From Bordetella ansorpii (GTDB lineage: Bacteria > Pseudomonadota > Gammaproteobacteria > Burkholderiales > Burkholderiaceae_B): DNA of 64,000 nt. The position numbers and the translations under genes are program-made. Below the pieces are notes generated by a model. That model made no database searches, was not told the DNA's origin, and saw nothing but the letters and a program-made list of their open reading frames with translations. Shown here piece after piece: positions 1 to 8,595 of this stretch. The stretch covers positions 122,802-186,801 of the forward strand of contig NZ_FKBS01000014.1 of assembly GCF_900078315.1 (NCBI RefSeq). Reading direction: 5' to 3'. Each line of letters starts with the position of its first letter. The stretch's first letter is position 1.

Positions 1-980
1 TTGGCGGTCTCCATGTAGCCCTGCACCTGCTTGAGCAGCGCCGCGTTCTGTTCGCTGGCCTGCACCTTGCGGTTGGACGGGAAGTGGCCGCCGTTCTCCA
101 GCGCGGCCGATTGCGCCTCGGCCGAGAGCAGGTAATGCGCCAGCTTTTGCGACAGTTCGGGTTCGGTGTTCCTGGCGATCACGCATTCGCCCACCATCAG
201 GATCACCGAACCCTCCTTGGGCTGGGCGTATTCCACGGGAATGTCGCGCTTCTTCAGGCGCGCGATGGCGGTGGGCGTGAGCGGGAAGATGGCGGCCTCG
301 CCACCCTGGATCATCTCGGCCAGTTTGGCCGAGTTGGGGATGTACTCCAGCACGTTGGGGCCGATGGTGCCGGACCACTTCTTGAAGCCGGGCTCGGTAT
401 TCTTGTCGTCGCCGCCTTCGATGCGGTTGTACATCAGGAAGGCGTGCAGGCCGAAGGTGCTGCCCGAGGCCGACTGGAACACGACCTTGCCCTTGTACTT
501 CGGGTCGGCCAGATCCATCCACGAGGTGGGCGGGGCCCAGCCCTTGTCCTTGAAGATCTTCGTGTTGTAGCCCAGGCCCGTCATGCCCACGTCGATGCCT
601 GCGGCCATGCGGTCTTTCATGACGGCGGTGGGGTACAGCTCCTTGAACACCGGATCGTCCGTCATCTGCTGGCACAGGCCCATCGAGATGGCGCGGGCCA
701 TCACGCCGTCGTCCAGGAACATCACGTGCATCTGCGGGTTGTCCTTGTAGGCCTGCGCCTTGGCCAGGACGTCGGTGGAGGTGCCGGGCACCACTACGAT
801 CTTCACGTTGTTGGCTTTCTCGAACGCCGGGAACACGTGCTGCGTGAACGCGCGCTCCATGTCGCCGCCGTTCATGCCCACGTACAGCGTCTTCTGCTGC
901 GCGTGCGCACCGGCCACCGCGCCCGCGAGCATCAGCGCGCCGGCGATCCACTTCCCCAAAGGCATTTTGTGATTCTTCAT
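1..980 (-). CDS. ABC transporter periplasmic substrate-binding protein (polyamine/iron-type), 3' end cut by window edge
   Basis: Translating the minus strand from ATG at 980 gives an uninterrupted protein of more than 320 residues that runs off the window. An N-terminal signal peptide ends near AGAHAQQK (about residue 29). The mature part begins TLYVGMNGGDMERAF and has the family 1 binding-protein features YNTKIFKDKGW, PTSWMDLADPKYKGK and, toward the end, LSAEAQSAALENGGHFPSN. This is the potD/AfuA-like solute-binding fold. It would bind the ligand in the periplasm and deliver it to the two permeases and ATPase encoded just upstream on the same strand (1085-3846). The ligand cannot be assigned; a polyamine, an amino-acid-like amine or a small organic acid are all possible. 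The C terminus lies outside the window. Confidence 0.88.
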   Translation of the reverse strand, partial: MKNHKMPLGKWIAGALMLAGAVAGAHAQQKTLYVGMNGGDMERAFTQHVFPAFEKANNVKIVVVPGTSTDVLAKAQAYKDNPQMHVMFLDDGVMARAISMGLCQQMTDDPVFKELYPTAVMKDRMAAGIDVGMTGLGYNTKIFKDKGWAPPTSWMDLADPKYKGKVVFQSASGSTFGLHAFLMYNRIEGGDDKNTEPGFKKWSGTIGPNVLEYIPNSAKLAEMIQGGEAAIFPLTPTAIARLKKRDIPVEYAQPKEGSVILMVGECVIARNTEPELSQKLAHYLLSAEAQSAALENGGHFPSNRKVQASEQNAALLKQVQGYMETA

Positions 981-1084
981 GCTTACTCCAGCGTTGCTCA
1001 CGAGACGGTCGGGCTCGGCACGCAACGCCGTGAGCGGCGCCGCCTGTCGCTCGATGCGGGATGCATCGATGGTGTTCTGCATGG

Positions 1085-1879
1085 CTACTTCTGGCCGATC
1101 AGTACGCGGTCCAGGCCATAGACCCGGTCCAGCACGAACATGGTGACGGCCGTCAGCGCGATGACCAGGGCCGAGACGGCCGCCATCATCGGGTCGATGG
1201 ATTCGGTGGCGTACATGTACATGCGCACGGGCAGCGTCACCGTGCTGGGCGCGGTGATGAAGACCGACATGGTCAATTCGTCGAAACTGTTGATGAAGGC
1301 CAGCAGCCAGCCACCCGACACGCCGGGCAGGATCATCGGCAGCGTGATCTTCATGAAGACCGAGGCGCGGCTGGCGCCCAGCGACTGCGCGGCGTGTTCC
1401 ACCGACAGGTCGAAGCCCACCAGCGCGCCGATCACCAGGCGCATCACATAGGGCGTGATGACGATGACGTGCGCCAGCATCAGCCAGCCGAAGCTGCCGG
1501 TCAGGCCCATCATGGCGAAGAAGCGCAGCAGCGCGACGCCCAGCACCAGGTGCGGGATCATCAGCGGCGACAGGAACAGGCCATTCAGCGCATCGCGGCC
1601 GGGAAAGCGGTAGCGCGTGATGGCGATGGCCGCGGGCACCGCCAGCACCGAGGCGATGCTGGCCGAGCAGAACGCCAGCCACAGGCTGTTGCGGAAGGCC
1701 TGCATGAAGTCGGCGTGCGCGAACACCGCCTTGAACCAGCGCAGCGACCAATCGGTGGTGGGGAGGGTGAGCGTCGAGCCGGGCGTGAATGCGGTCAGGC
1801 ACACGATCACCAGCGGCGCCAGCACGAAGGCCACCACCAGCAGATTGAACGCCAGTGCGAAAGGACCGTTTTTCTGCAT
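1085..1879 (-). CDS. ABC transporter permease, PotC-type
   Basis: Inner-membrane permease of 264 residues with about six hydrophobic segments. The EAA-type loop is near AAQSLGASRASVFMKITLP, where the ATPase docks. The start is taken at ATG 1879 (MQKNGPFALAF), just after the stop of the upstream permease at 1896. An in-frame TTG at 1927 would overlap that gene and add an unlikely N-terminal extension. It is the second of two permeases of a polyamine-type (potABCD-like) importer and is followed about 100 bp downstream by the binding-protein gene. Substrate unknown. Confidence 0.9.
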   Translation of the reverse strand: MQKNGPFALAFNLLVVAFVLAPLVIVCLTAFTPGSTLTLPTTDWSLRWFKAVFAHADFMQAFRNSLWLAFCSASIASVLAVPAAIAITRYRFPGRDALNGLFLSPLMIPHLVLGVALLRFFAMMGLTGSFGWLMLAHVIVITPYVMRLVIGALVGFDLSVEHAAQSLGASRASVFMKITLPMILPGVSGGWLLAFINSFDELTMSVFITAPSTVTLPVRMYMYATESIDPMMAAVSALVIALTAVTMFVLDRVYGLDRVLIGQK

Positions 1880-1895
1880 GATCCGAGGTCTCCGT

Positions 1896-2786
1896 TCAGC
1901 CCAGGCTGCGGCGGTAGGAGCGTTCAACCATGCGGTTGTAGCTCATCATGATGATGATGTTGGCCACCAGCAGCAGCACCGCGATGGCGGCGCCCAGCGG
2001 CCAGTTCAGTTCGGTCAGGAACTCGTCGTAGACGATGGTGGCGGCCATCTTCAGGCGTCGTCCGCCCAGCAGCGCGGGAATGGCGAACGAGCTGGCGGAC
2101 AGGCCGAACACGATCAGGCTGCCCGACAGCACGCCGGGCATGGCCTGCGGCAACACCACGCGCCACAGCGTCTGCGCACGCGAGGCATTCAGGGAATAGG
2201 CCGCCTGTTCCACGGTCGGATCCAGCTTCTGCAGCGAGGTCCACACCGGGATCACCATGAAGGGCAGCATCACGTGCACCAGGCCGATGATGATGGCGGT
2301 GGGCGTGTACAGCAGCGATCCCAGGCCCAGCGCCTCGGCGGCCGACCCGAGCGGGCCGTTGGGACCGAGCAGCAGGCTCCAGCCGAAGGCGCGCACCACC
2401 AGCGAGATCAAGAGCGGCGACAGCACCGCCAGCAGGAAGATCGAGCGCCAGGGTTTGCGCATGCGCGACAGCACATAGGCCTCGGGCGCGCCGATCAGCG
2501 CGCAGATCAGCGTGGTCAGTCCGGCGATCCAGAACGTGCGCCAGAAGATCTCCAGGAAGTACGAGTCCGTCAGCACCTGCCTGTACTGCTCCAGCGTGTG
2601 GCCGGGCTGGATGCCGGTGTTGTAGTCGAACTGCGCGAAGGACAGCAGGAACGTCAGCGCCAGCGGCGTCAGCACCAGCGTCAGGAACAGCAGCGTCAGC
2701 GGCAACGAGCCCAGGATGGCGGGCAGGCCTTCGGTACGGGGCTTGGGCGGCGAAGGAGCCGGCATGGCTTGCGATGTCGCGCTCAT
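1896..2786 (-). CDS. ABC transporter permease, PotB-type
   Basis: 296-residue membrane protein. A Pro-rich cytoplasmic N terminus (MSATSQAMPAPSPPKP) is followed by a first TM helix, a periplasmic stretch, and five more helices. The EAA loop reads EQAAYSLNASRAQTLWRVVLP. ATG 2786 lies 5 bp beyond the stop of the ATPase gene, so translation is probably coupled. It forms a heterodimeric channel with the product of 1085-1879. The longer open frame upstream of ATG 2786 overlaps the ATPase gene and has no TM character, so it was rejected. Confidence 0.9.
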   Translation of the reverse strand: MSATSQAMPAPSPPKPRTEGLPAILGSLPLTLLFLTLVLTPLALTFLLSFAQFDYNTGIQPGHTLEQYRQVLTDSYFLEIFWRTFWIAGLTTLICALIGAPEAYVLSRMRKPWRSIFLLAVLSPLLISLVVRAFGWSLLLGPNGPLGSAAEALGLGSLLYTPTAIIIGLVHVMLPFMVIPVWTSLQKLDPTVEQAAYSLNASRAQTLWRVVLPQAMPGVLSGSLIVFGLSASSFAIPALLGGRRLKMAATIVYDEFLTELNWPLGAAIAVLLLVANIIIMMSYNRMVERSYRRSLG

Positions 2787-2790
2787 GGTC

Positions 2791-3846
2791 TCAGCCCTCG
2801 GCCTGCAGCACGCGCAGCGTGCCCGCGGCCCAGTCCAGGCCGACCACCTCGCCGTCCGTGTGCGGCGCCCGGCCATCATTGGGCGTCAGCATCGTCAGCG
2901 TGCCCAGCGGCGTGTCCAGGTCGTACTGCCACTGGCTGCCGAGGAAATAGCGGGTGGCCACGCGGCCGTCCAGCTTGCCCTGCCCTTGCGCCACGGGCAC
3001 CAGCTTCTCGGGACGCAGCGACAGGCTGAGGCGGTCGCCGGCGCTCAGGCCGCCGGCCTCGATCGACAGGAGCAGCGGTCCGCTTTGCACTTCGGCCTGC
3101 GGACCGGCTTTCGTGACGGTGGCCGGCAGCATGTTGGTCTTGCCGACGAAGCGCGAGATGAAGTGCGAGGTGGGATGTTCATACATGCGGTAGGGCGCGT
3201 CGACCTGCGTGGCGCGGCCCTCCTGCATCACCACCACGCGGTCGCTGATCGACAGCGCCTCGGCCTGGTCGTGCGTGACCATGATGGTGGTGGTGCCGAT
3301 CTGGCGCTGGATGCCGCGCAGCTCGAACTGCATCTCTTCGCGCAACTGCGCATCCAGGTTGGACAGCGGCTCGTCCAGCAGCAGCACCGGCGGACGGATG
3401 ACCAGCGCGCGCGCCAGGGCCACGCGCTGCCGCTGGCCGCCCGACAGTTCGCGCGGATAGCGGTCGGCGTACTTGTCCAGCTTCACCAGCGCCAGCGCTT
3501 CGCGCGTGCGGCGCTCGCGTTCGCCGCGTTCGACTTTGCGCATGGCCAGGCCGAAGGCCACGTTGGCGCTGACCGTCATGTGCGGAAACAGCGCATAGCT
3601 CTGGAACACGATGCCCAACCCGCGCGTGTTGGGCTTGGCATGGGTGATGTCGCGGCCGTCCAGCGTGATGCGGCCCTGCGTCACGTCGGCGAAGCCCGCG
3701 ATCATCTGCAGCGTGGTCGTCTTGCCGCAGCCGGACGGGCCCAGCAGCGACACGAACTCGCCCTGTTCCACCGCCAGGTTCATGTCGGTGACGACACGAA
3801 GATCGCCGTAGGTCTTGGAGACGTGCTCGAGCTGCAGGAATGCCAT
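2791..3846 (-). CDS. ABC transporter ATP-binding protein, PotA-type
   Basis: 351 residues. Walker A is GPSGCGKTT near residue 36, the Q-loop sits in VFQSYALFP, the signature is LSGGQRQRVALARAL, Walker B is LLLDEPLSNLDA, and the H-loop is VTHDQAEA. A C-terminal TOBE-like regulatory region (about residues 240-351) is typical of the PotA/MalK group. It energises the permeases encoded next in the operon. It is the first gene of the operon and is transcribed away from the IclR gene at 4069, so that regulator is the obvious candidate controller. Confidence 0.93.
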   Translation of the reverse strand: MAFLQLEHVSKTYGDLRVVTDMNLAVEQGEFVSLLGPSGCGKTTTLQMIAGFADVTQGRITLDGRDITHAKPNTRGLGIVFQSYALFPHMTVSANVAFGLAMRKVERGERERRTREALALVKLDKYADRYPRELSGGQRQRVALARALVIRPPVLLLDEPLSNLDAQLREEMQFELRGIQRQIGTTTIMVTHDQAEALSISDRVVVMQEGRATQVDAPYRMYEHPTSHFISRFVGKTNMLPATVTKAGPQAEVQSGPLLLSIEAGGLSAGDRLSLSLRPEKLVPVAQGQGKLDGRVATRYFLGSQWQYDLDTPLGTLTMLTPNDGRAPHTDGEVVGLDWAAGTLRVLQAEG

Positions 3847-3983
3847 GTCGTGCCTCGTGGCCGCGTGATCGCGGCGATTGCAACGGCGTCCGTGCCCGCG
3901 TCTGCGGCGGACGGCGCCCGGTTGGAACGAGGCCAGTGTAGGAAGGTGTTTAAATGGCCGGCATTGGTGTTTTTCCGTAGAAA

Positions 3984-4047
3984 GGAAAATTTCTGAAGAA
4001 AATTCCGTTGATTGGAATTATCGTTTTAATGAAATCGGAAATATTCC
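3984..4047. promoter_or_regulatory. AT-rich divergent promoter/operator region with GGAA..TTCC dyads
   Basis: The 220-bp gap between the divergent ABC operon and the iclR-type gene contains an AT-rich patch in otherwise GC-rich DNA. It carries GGAAAATTTC (3984-3993), GAAAATTCC (3998-4006) and the palindromic GGAAATATTCC (4037-4047). Repeated GGAA/TTCC dyads of this kind resemble IclR-family operators. Binding by the neighbouring regulator is inferred from position only. Confidence 0.5.
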
Positions 4048-4068
4048 GTTTATAGCGAGACGAAGATC

Positions 4069-4917
4069 ATGAGCAAGCAGAAGGACGACGCCGATGCCGG
4101 CGGTCAGGGCGTGTTGCAGCGGGCCTTCGCCGTGTTGAGGGTGCTGGCCGAGGCCCAGGGCGAGAAACTGCGGATGACCGACATCGCCGCGCGCGCGGGC
4201 CTGGCCTCGGCCACCACCCATCGCGTGCTGCAGGGGCTGGTGCAGGAGGGCATGGTCGAACAGCCCGCGCAAAGCAAGGCGTATCAGCTGAGCGTGGCGT
4301 TCTTCACCATGGCCGCCAGCGCGGGCAACCGCCATTCCACGCTGCGCGACCTGTGCCGGCCCGCGCTGCTGCGCCTGTCGGGCATGTTGAACGACACGGT
4401 GTTCCTGCTGGTGCGGCACGGCTTCGATGCCGTGTGCCTGGATCGCATCGACGGGCCATTCCCGGTGCGCTCGCACACGGGAGACATCGGCGGCAAGGCG
4501 CCGCTGGGGCTGGGGCAGGCGGGCCTGATCCTGCTGGCGCGCCTGCCCGAGGCCGAGCGCGAAGAGATCATCCGCTTCAACATCCCGCGCCTGCGCCACC
4601 TGGGCTTCATGGACGAGATCTCGATGCGGGTGCTGCTCAAGGAGTGCCTGGAGCACGATTACGCCTTGTCCAGCGGGCAGTCGCTGTATCCCGGCACGAT
4701 GGGCCTGGCCGTGCCGATCCTGGACGGCAATGGCGTGGTGGTGGCGGCGCTGAGCATCGCCGCGCCGTCCGAGCGCATGACGCCCGAACGGCTGCCGATG
4801 ATCATCGAGATGCTGCGCAAGGAGGCGCGGCAGATCGGCGAGCGCATCAATCCCTTCGATCCGGCGCTGCGCCGGCCGAATCACTTCCTTGGCCAGGGGG
4901 GGCGGGTGGAAGCGTGA
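4069..4917 (+). CDS. IclR family transcriptional regulator
   Basis: 282 residues. An N-terminal winged helix-turn-helix (about 15-75, with VLRVLAEAQ, MTDIAARAGLASATTHRVLQ and the QGLVQEGMVE wing) precedes the IclR effector-binding domain. That domain is recognised by KAPLGLGQAGLILLARLP and by the LSSGQSLYPGTMGLAVPI region near residues 200-220. It probably senses a small metabolite linked to the divergent ABC importer. It starts at ATG 4069, after AT-rich putative operators. There is no linked catabolic enzyme, so the effector is unknown. Confidence 0.93.
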   Translation: MSKQKDDADAGGQGVLQRAFAVLRVLAEAQGEKLRMTDIAARAGLASATTHRVLQGLVQEGMVEQPAQSKAYQLSVAFFTMAASAGNRHSTLRDLCRPALLRLSGMLNDTVFLLVRHGFDAVCLDRIDGPFPVRSHTGDIGGKAPLGLGQAGLILLARLPEAEREEIIRFNIPRLRHLGFMDEISMRVLLKECLEHDYALSSGQSLYPGTMGLAVPILDGNGVVVAALSIAAPSERMTPERLPMIIEMLRKEARQIGERINPFDPALRRPNHFLGQGGRVEA

Positions 4918-4925
4918 GCAACTGT

Positions 4926-4966
4926 CTTGAGTGTCAAGCGTCCAGCTTTGGCTAAGATCTCTTAGC
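4926..4966. repeat. Two short inverted repeats in the convergent spacer
   Basis: Between the convergent iclR-type gene (ends 4917) and araC-type gene (ends 5076) lie CTTGA-gtg-TCAAG (4926-4938) and the near-perfect GCTAAGA-TC-TCTTAGC (4951-4966). A third dyad, CTTCGT-tctcg-ACGAAG, lies further on at about 5004-5020. None is followed by a T-run, so a terminator role is possible but not shown. Confidence 0.4.
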
Positions 4967-5075
4967 GCATTCACAGATTGGACCTTTACCGCCGCTCTTG
5001 GAGCTTCGTTCTCGACGAAGTGAACGCGGCAACCCAGATACCACGACGATGCCCGCCGCTGGTCTGGCCACAAAG

Positions 5076-5864
5076 TCAAAGACGTGCGCGATAGGTGGCC
5101 GGGGTCGTGCCGAATGTGCGTCGGAACAGCCCTATGAAAGCGCTCGGTGTCGAATAGCCTAGATCGAGCGCGATCGCCGTGATCGGCATCCCCGCCGCGA
5201 GCATCTCGAGTGACCGCATCATGCGCGCCCGCTGCCGCCAGGCCGTGAAGTTGAACCCCGTCTCCGTCACGAAGCGACGGCTCAGCGTGCGCGAACTCAC
5301 CGCGCCCCACGCCGCCCAGCGCTCCAGATCACGGTCGTCGGCCGGATCGGCGATCAGCGCCTGCGCGATGCGCTGCAGGCGCTGATCGCGCGGCAGCGGC
5401 AGTCCGAAGGGCTCGACCGGCAGGCTACGGATTTCGTCGAGGATCACCGCGGCGACATGGGCGCGGGATCCAGTCAAGGGCGCTGCGGTGACGGGCTCCC
5501 ACGCACACGCCCGCAGCACAGCCTCGCGCAGCAGGCCGGAGGTGCGCAGAGTGCAGGGTTGCTGTGGCAGATCCGCGCATGCGGCCTCGGCGACGTATAC
5601 GCTCCAGCCATGGAACGGCCCGTGCGAGCGGCCCGAATGGGGTCTGTGCGGCGGCAGCCATACGGCGTGAATGGCTGGGACGATCCACAGGCCATCCTCA
5701 ACCCCGACCGACAGCAGGCCCCTCAGCGACCCGAACAGCTGTCCGCGTGCGTGCTGGTGCGGCGTGGAAGTCAGATCCCCGTCGTCGCGGCCCTCGGCCG
5801 CGACCAAAACAGGGCCTTCCTCCATATCGAGGAAGTCGCGCAACTCAAGGATCGGGTCAGGCAT
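5076..5864 (-). CDS. AraC family transcriptional regulator with N-terminal cupin
   Basis: 262 residues. The N-terminal half carries a cupin/AraC-ligand core (HQHARGQLFGSLRGLL, then VPAIHAVWLPPHRPHSGRSHGP). The C-terminal half has the two AraC helix-turn-helices: WAAWGAVSSRTLSRRFVTETG and the signature IALDLGYSTPSAFIGLFRRTFGTTPATYRA. It belongs to the NimR/YdeC-like subset with a short cupin. It is divergent from the operon starting at 5957, with only 92 bp between the two starts, so it most likely controls that operon. Ligand unknown. Confidence 0.9.
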   Translation of the reverse strand: MPDPILELRDFLDMEEGPVLVAAEGRDDGDLTSTPHQHARGQLFGSLRGLLSVGVEDGLWIVPAIHAVWLPPHRPHSGRSHGPFHGWSVYVAEAACADLPQQPCTLRTSGLLREAVLRACAWEPVTAAPLTGSRAHVAAVILDEIRSLPVEPFGLPLPRDQRLQRIAQALIADPADDRDLERWAAWGAVSSRTLSRRFVTETGFNFTAWRQRARMMRSLEMLAAGMPITAIALDLGYSTPSAFIGLFRRTFGTTPATYRARL

Positions 5865-5956
5865 GGCGGATTCAAGCTATCAAATGGCTGATACAGTTTA
5901 CAGCCGCCAAAGCGTTCCGTCTTAAGCTGGAGTCCGTTCCAGCAAAAGAGCCACCC

Positions 5957-6211
5957 ATGCGAGCACACGACATCCTTCCAGACCACGCCGACGAGGTCCG
6001 GATCAACGGCACCACCATCCGCAAAGGCTCGGTCGGCGCGTTCCTGGCCAACGCGGCTGCTCTACGCGATCCGGCCGTTGCCGGCGCCGCACGCGACGCG
6101 TTGCTGGGCGACATCGAGGCGGCGCTACCTGCGCTGCGCGCCTTGGGCTTGTTCGATGTGCTGGAGATCCGTGATCCGCAGTTGCGGGCCTTCGTGGAGG
6201 CCCGTCCATGA
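5957..6211 (+). CDS. Conserved small protein of unknown function, first gene of the PPOX operon
   Basis: 84-residue soluble protein with no signal peptide or TM segment. It reads MRAHDILPDHADEVRINGT, then an Ala/Leu-rich helical middle (LRDPAVAGAARDALLGDIE) and FDVLEIRDPQLRAFVEARP at the end. It overlaps the next gene by 4 bp (ATGA), implying coupled expression with the flavoprotein. No family is recognised. The tight coupling suggests a partner or accessory subunit, but this is only inference. Confidence 0.75.
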   Translation: MRAHDILPDHADEVRINGTTIRKGSVGAFLANAAALRDPAVAGAARDALLGDIEAALPALRALGLFDVLEIRDPQLRAFVEARP

Positions 6212-6834
6212 CGCAGCAGCCTGACCTAGATGCGCTGTATTCGCCACCGGCCGAGATGATCCAGAAGGCGGTGCTGAACCATTTGGTGGATTTCCACATC
6301 GAGTACCTCAAGGTAGCCACCTTCTTCTGCCTGGCCACCGGCAGCGAGCGCGGTTTGGACGCCTCGCCGCGGGGGGGGCCGCCCGGATTCGTCCACGTGC
6401 TCGATCCGCACACGATCGCCTTCGCCGATTGGCCGGGCAACAACCGGATCGAGTCGATGCGCAACCTGCAGCGCGACGAACACCTCGGCATGGTGTTTCT
6501 GTTCCCCGGCCTGGAAGTCTTCCTTCGCATCAACGGCCGGGGCCACATTTCCACAGCCGGAGAGCTTTTGATCCAGCTGCGCGAGGGCGCACGGACACCC
6601 AAGACCGCGACGGTGGTACAGATCGACGAGGTGCTGATGCACTGCGGCAAGGCTATCAACCGCGCGGGGCTCTGGAAGGACAGCGCCAGGCTCGACAGGC
6701 AGGCGCTGCCGTCAGTCGGACGGGTGATGTCCGCGCTCGCCAAAATGGTCGATGGTGCCGCCGAAATGAGCGACGCACAGGTGCAGCAGATCAATGCGCA
6801 CTACGACCATTCGGTCCGGCACGACCTGTATTGA
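6208..6834 (+). CDS. PPOX-class FMN-dependent flavoprotein
   Basis: 208 residues of the pyridoxamine 5'-phosphate oxidase-like split beta-barrel. Recognisable features are the FFCLATGSERGLDASPRGG strand-loop, DPHTIAFADWPGNNRIESMRNL, which fits the phosphate-binding region of FMN, and GMVFLFPGLEVFLRINGRGHIS. This family usually carries flavin or F420 and acts on small molecules or flavin itself; the reaction here is unknown. It is translationally coupled to the small protein upstream and followed 19 bp later by another unknown gene. The AraC regulator at 5076 is the probable controller. Confidence 0.88.
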   Translation: MTQQPDLDALYSPPAEMIQKAVLNHLVDFHIEYLKVATFFCLATGSERGLDASPRGGPPGFVHVLDPHTIAFADWPGNNRIESMRNLQRDEHLGMVFLFPGLEVFLRINGRGHISTAGELLIQLREGARTPKTATVVQIDEVLMHCGKAINRAGLWKDSARLDRQALPSVGRVMSALAKMVDGAAEMSDAQVQQINAHYDHSVRHDLY

Positions 6835-6853
6835 AGGAAGAAAGGAACTGAGG

Positions 6854-7240
6854 ATGCAGCTCGATGCCACGCGGTTTCCGCTGGTGTTCCTGAGGGAACA
6901 CGACCAGGAACACTCACACCGAGAAGCCGAGGCGGAATTCACCGCTCTGCTCGATCGCGGAGAACGCTTCGTTCTTCTGACCGATCATCTGCCTGGCGAC
7001 GACCACGGACACGACGAAAGCCACGAGGAGCGCAAGCAGAGGGCCTTGTTTTTCAAGCGCAACAAGCAGCGGCTCAAGGACTTATGCGCAGGCCTGGTAA
7101 TCATCACGGGCGACCGTTCGGTATCCGGAGCGGCCAAGCTGGCGGTGCAGACGTTCGGCAAGGTGCTGGGATTCTCAAGCGCGTTCGTTCGAGATGAGCG
7201 CGAGGCGCAGAAACAAGCCAACAAGCTTCTCATGCGTTGA
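6854..7240 (+). CDS. Conserved hypothetical protein, third gene of the PPOX operon
   Basis: 128 residues, soluble. MQLDATRFPLVFLREHDQ opens the protein. A His/Asp-rich patch (GDDHGHDESHEERKQ, about residues 49-63) could bind metal. The C-terminal half has an alpha/beta look (GLVIITGDRSVSGAAKLAVQ, FGKVLGFSSAFVRDEREA). ATG 6854 follows AACTGAGG. It probably belongs to the same transcript as the flavoprotein. I do not recognise a named family with confidence, although similar small proteins next to AraC/flavoprotein genes are common in Burkholderiales. Confidence 0.72.
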   Translation: MQLDATRFPLVFLREHDQEHSHREAEAEFTALLDRGERFVLLTDHLPGDDHGHDESHEERKQRALFFKRNKQRLKDLCAGLVIITGDRSVSGAAKLAVQTFGKVLGFSSAFVRDEREAQKQANKLLMR

Positions 7241-7366
7241 TTTCGGCGCTCGCCGTACGCCTGTCGCGTTGATTCGCGACGCAGCTTGACACATGCATCT
7301 GAATGAATCGTCTCGAGGCCAAGTACGCCGCCTTGGCCTGAGCCGAAGACCGGTCATGCCGGGCAA

Positions 7367-8032
7367 TCATGGCACGCCCAGTTCGGAAAAGGGCCGCGTG
7401 CCCTCGTAGGCCTGCCGCATAGGCTGGCGTGCGAAATGCATGGCGATTTCCGTCTCGGTTTTCGCTCGTGCCTGTTCCACCGCCGGCTCGCCGTACGCCG
7501 TCCCTTCCACCGAGAAGAACGTCAGGTCCGTCAGGCCGATGGTGCGCAGCGCGACCTTCAGGTACGGCGTCAGGAAATCCGGCTGGTTTGCGTTCTCGCC
7601 GGAATACAGACCCCCGGACGAGGTCGCCACGTAGATGGGCCGGTCGTGCAGCGTGCCGACCTTGCCTTGCGGCGTGGGCTGGAAGGTGCGGCGCACGCGC
7701 ACCACGTGATCGATCCACGCCTTCAGTCCCGAGGGCACCGTGTAGTTGTGCATGGGCGTGCCGATGACCACGCAGTCGGCGGCTTCCAGGTCGCGGATCA
7801 GCGCGTCCGAGGTGCGCAGCGTGCCGGTCTGGATGGCGGCGGCTTCGGGTGGCTGGGGCGTGCCCAGTTCCACCGCATACACGGCATCCACGTGGGCCAG
7901 CGCGGCATAGTCGTGGCTTTGCACGGCGGCGGCGGGATGCCGTTCCAGCAGCGTGTCGAGCACGATGCGCGACAGGCGCGTGCTTTCGGAGCCTGCGCCG
8001 CGCGGGCTGAAGGTCATGTGCAGGATGTTCAT
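7367..8032 (-). CDS. FMN-dependent NADH azoreductase / NAD(P)H quinone reductase (flavodoxin-like fold)
   Basis: 221 residues starting MNILHMTFSPRGAGSESTRL, the phosphate-binding loop of AzoR-type enzymes. TPMHNYTVPSGLKAWIDHVVR (about residues 95-115) is the conserved flavodoxin-fold motif contacting FMN, and ATSSGGLYSGE is the second flavin loop. Expected activity is two-electron reduction of quinones or azo compounds with NAD(P)H. The start overlaps the stop of the upstream acetyltransferase gene by 4 bp (ATGA), so the two genes form a small operon. Confidence 0.9.
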   Translation of the reverse strand: MNILHMTFSPRGAGSESTRLSRIVLDTLLERHPAAAVQSHDYAALAHVDAVYAVELGTPQPPEAAAIQTGTLRTSDALIRDLEAADCVVIGTPMHNYTVPSGLKAWIDHVVRVRRTFQPTPQGKVGTLHDRPIYVATSSGGLYSGENANQPDFLTPYLKVALRTIGLTDLTFFSVEGTAYGEPAVEQARAKTETEIAMHFARQPMRQAYEGTRPFSELGVP

Positions 8033-8475
8033 GCGGTGGGTTCCTGAAGTGGTTTGGCAAAGCGCATGGCGCCGGTCAGCATGCCCTGGCGGAAGTAGAA
8101 GCGCTGGGCCAGCGCGTTGGACAGGGCGGTGTCCAGCACCAGCCGCATGCAGCCATGAGCCCGCGCGATGATCTCCATCTCGTCCAGCAGGCGGGCGCCC
8201 CAGCGGTGGCCACGGCTGTGTTCGGCGGCGATCAGGTCGTCCACGTACAGGAAGCGCCCGTAGATCAGGTTTTCCTGCAAGCGATAGCCTGACAGGGCGA
8301 CGGGCCGCCCGCCGTGCCAGACGGCCATCAGGCGATAGCCCTCGGCGCGCTGGCGCTCGATGCGGGCCAGGAAATCGGCTTCGTCGCGCAGATGGGGCCG
8401 CAGTTCCTGCATGACGGGAAAGCAGGCCCGCAGTTCGTCGGGTGTTTCTGCGTGGCGCAGTACGGTAGAGTCCAT
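8029..8475 (-). CDS. GNAT family N-acetyltransferase
   Basis: 148 residues from ATG 8475 (MDSTVLRHAETPDELRAC). The acetyl-CoA binding region is AAEHSRGHRWGARLLDEMEIIARAHG, a version of the R/Q-x-x-G-x-G/A motif, followed by LDTALSNALAQRFYFRQGM. An alternative in-frame ATG at 8520 would add 15 weakly conserved residues. It is coupled to the azoreductase gene and diverges from the MocR regulator at 8596, which may control the pair. Substrate unknown. Confidence 0.88.
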   Translation of the reverse strand: MDSTVLRHAETPDELRACFPVMQELRPHLRDEADFLARIERQRAEGYRLMAVWHGGRPVALSGYRLQENLIYGRFLYVDDLIAAEHSRGHRWGARLLDEMEIIARAHGCMRLVLDTALSNALAQRFYFRQGMLTGAMRFAKPLQEPTA

Positions 8476-8595
8476 GTCGATGCTCTGGTGGTGGAGGGAA
8501 GCCGGCATCGGCGTCGGCACCGGCTGTGATGGACGTCATGCTAGGCGCGGGATGCCATAATAAGAAGAGCCAAGAATTGATTGGATGACTGGGCC

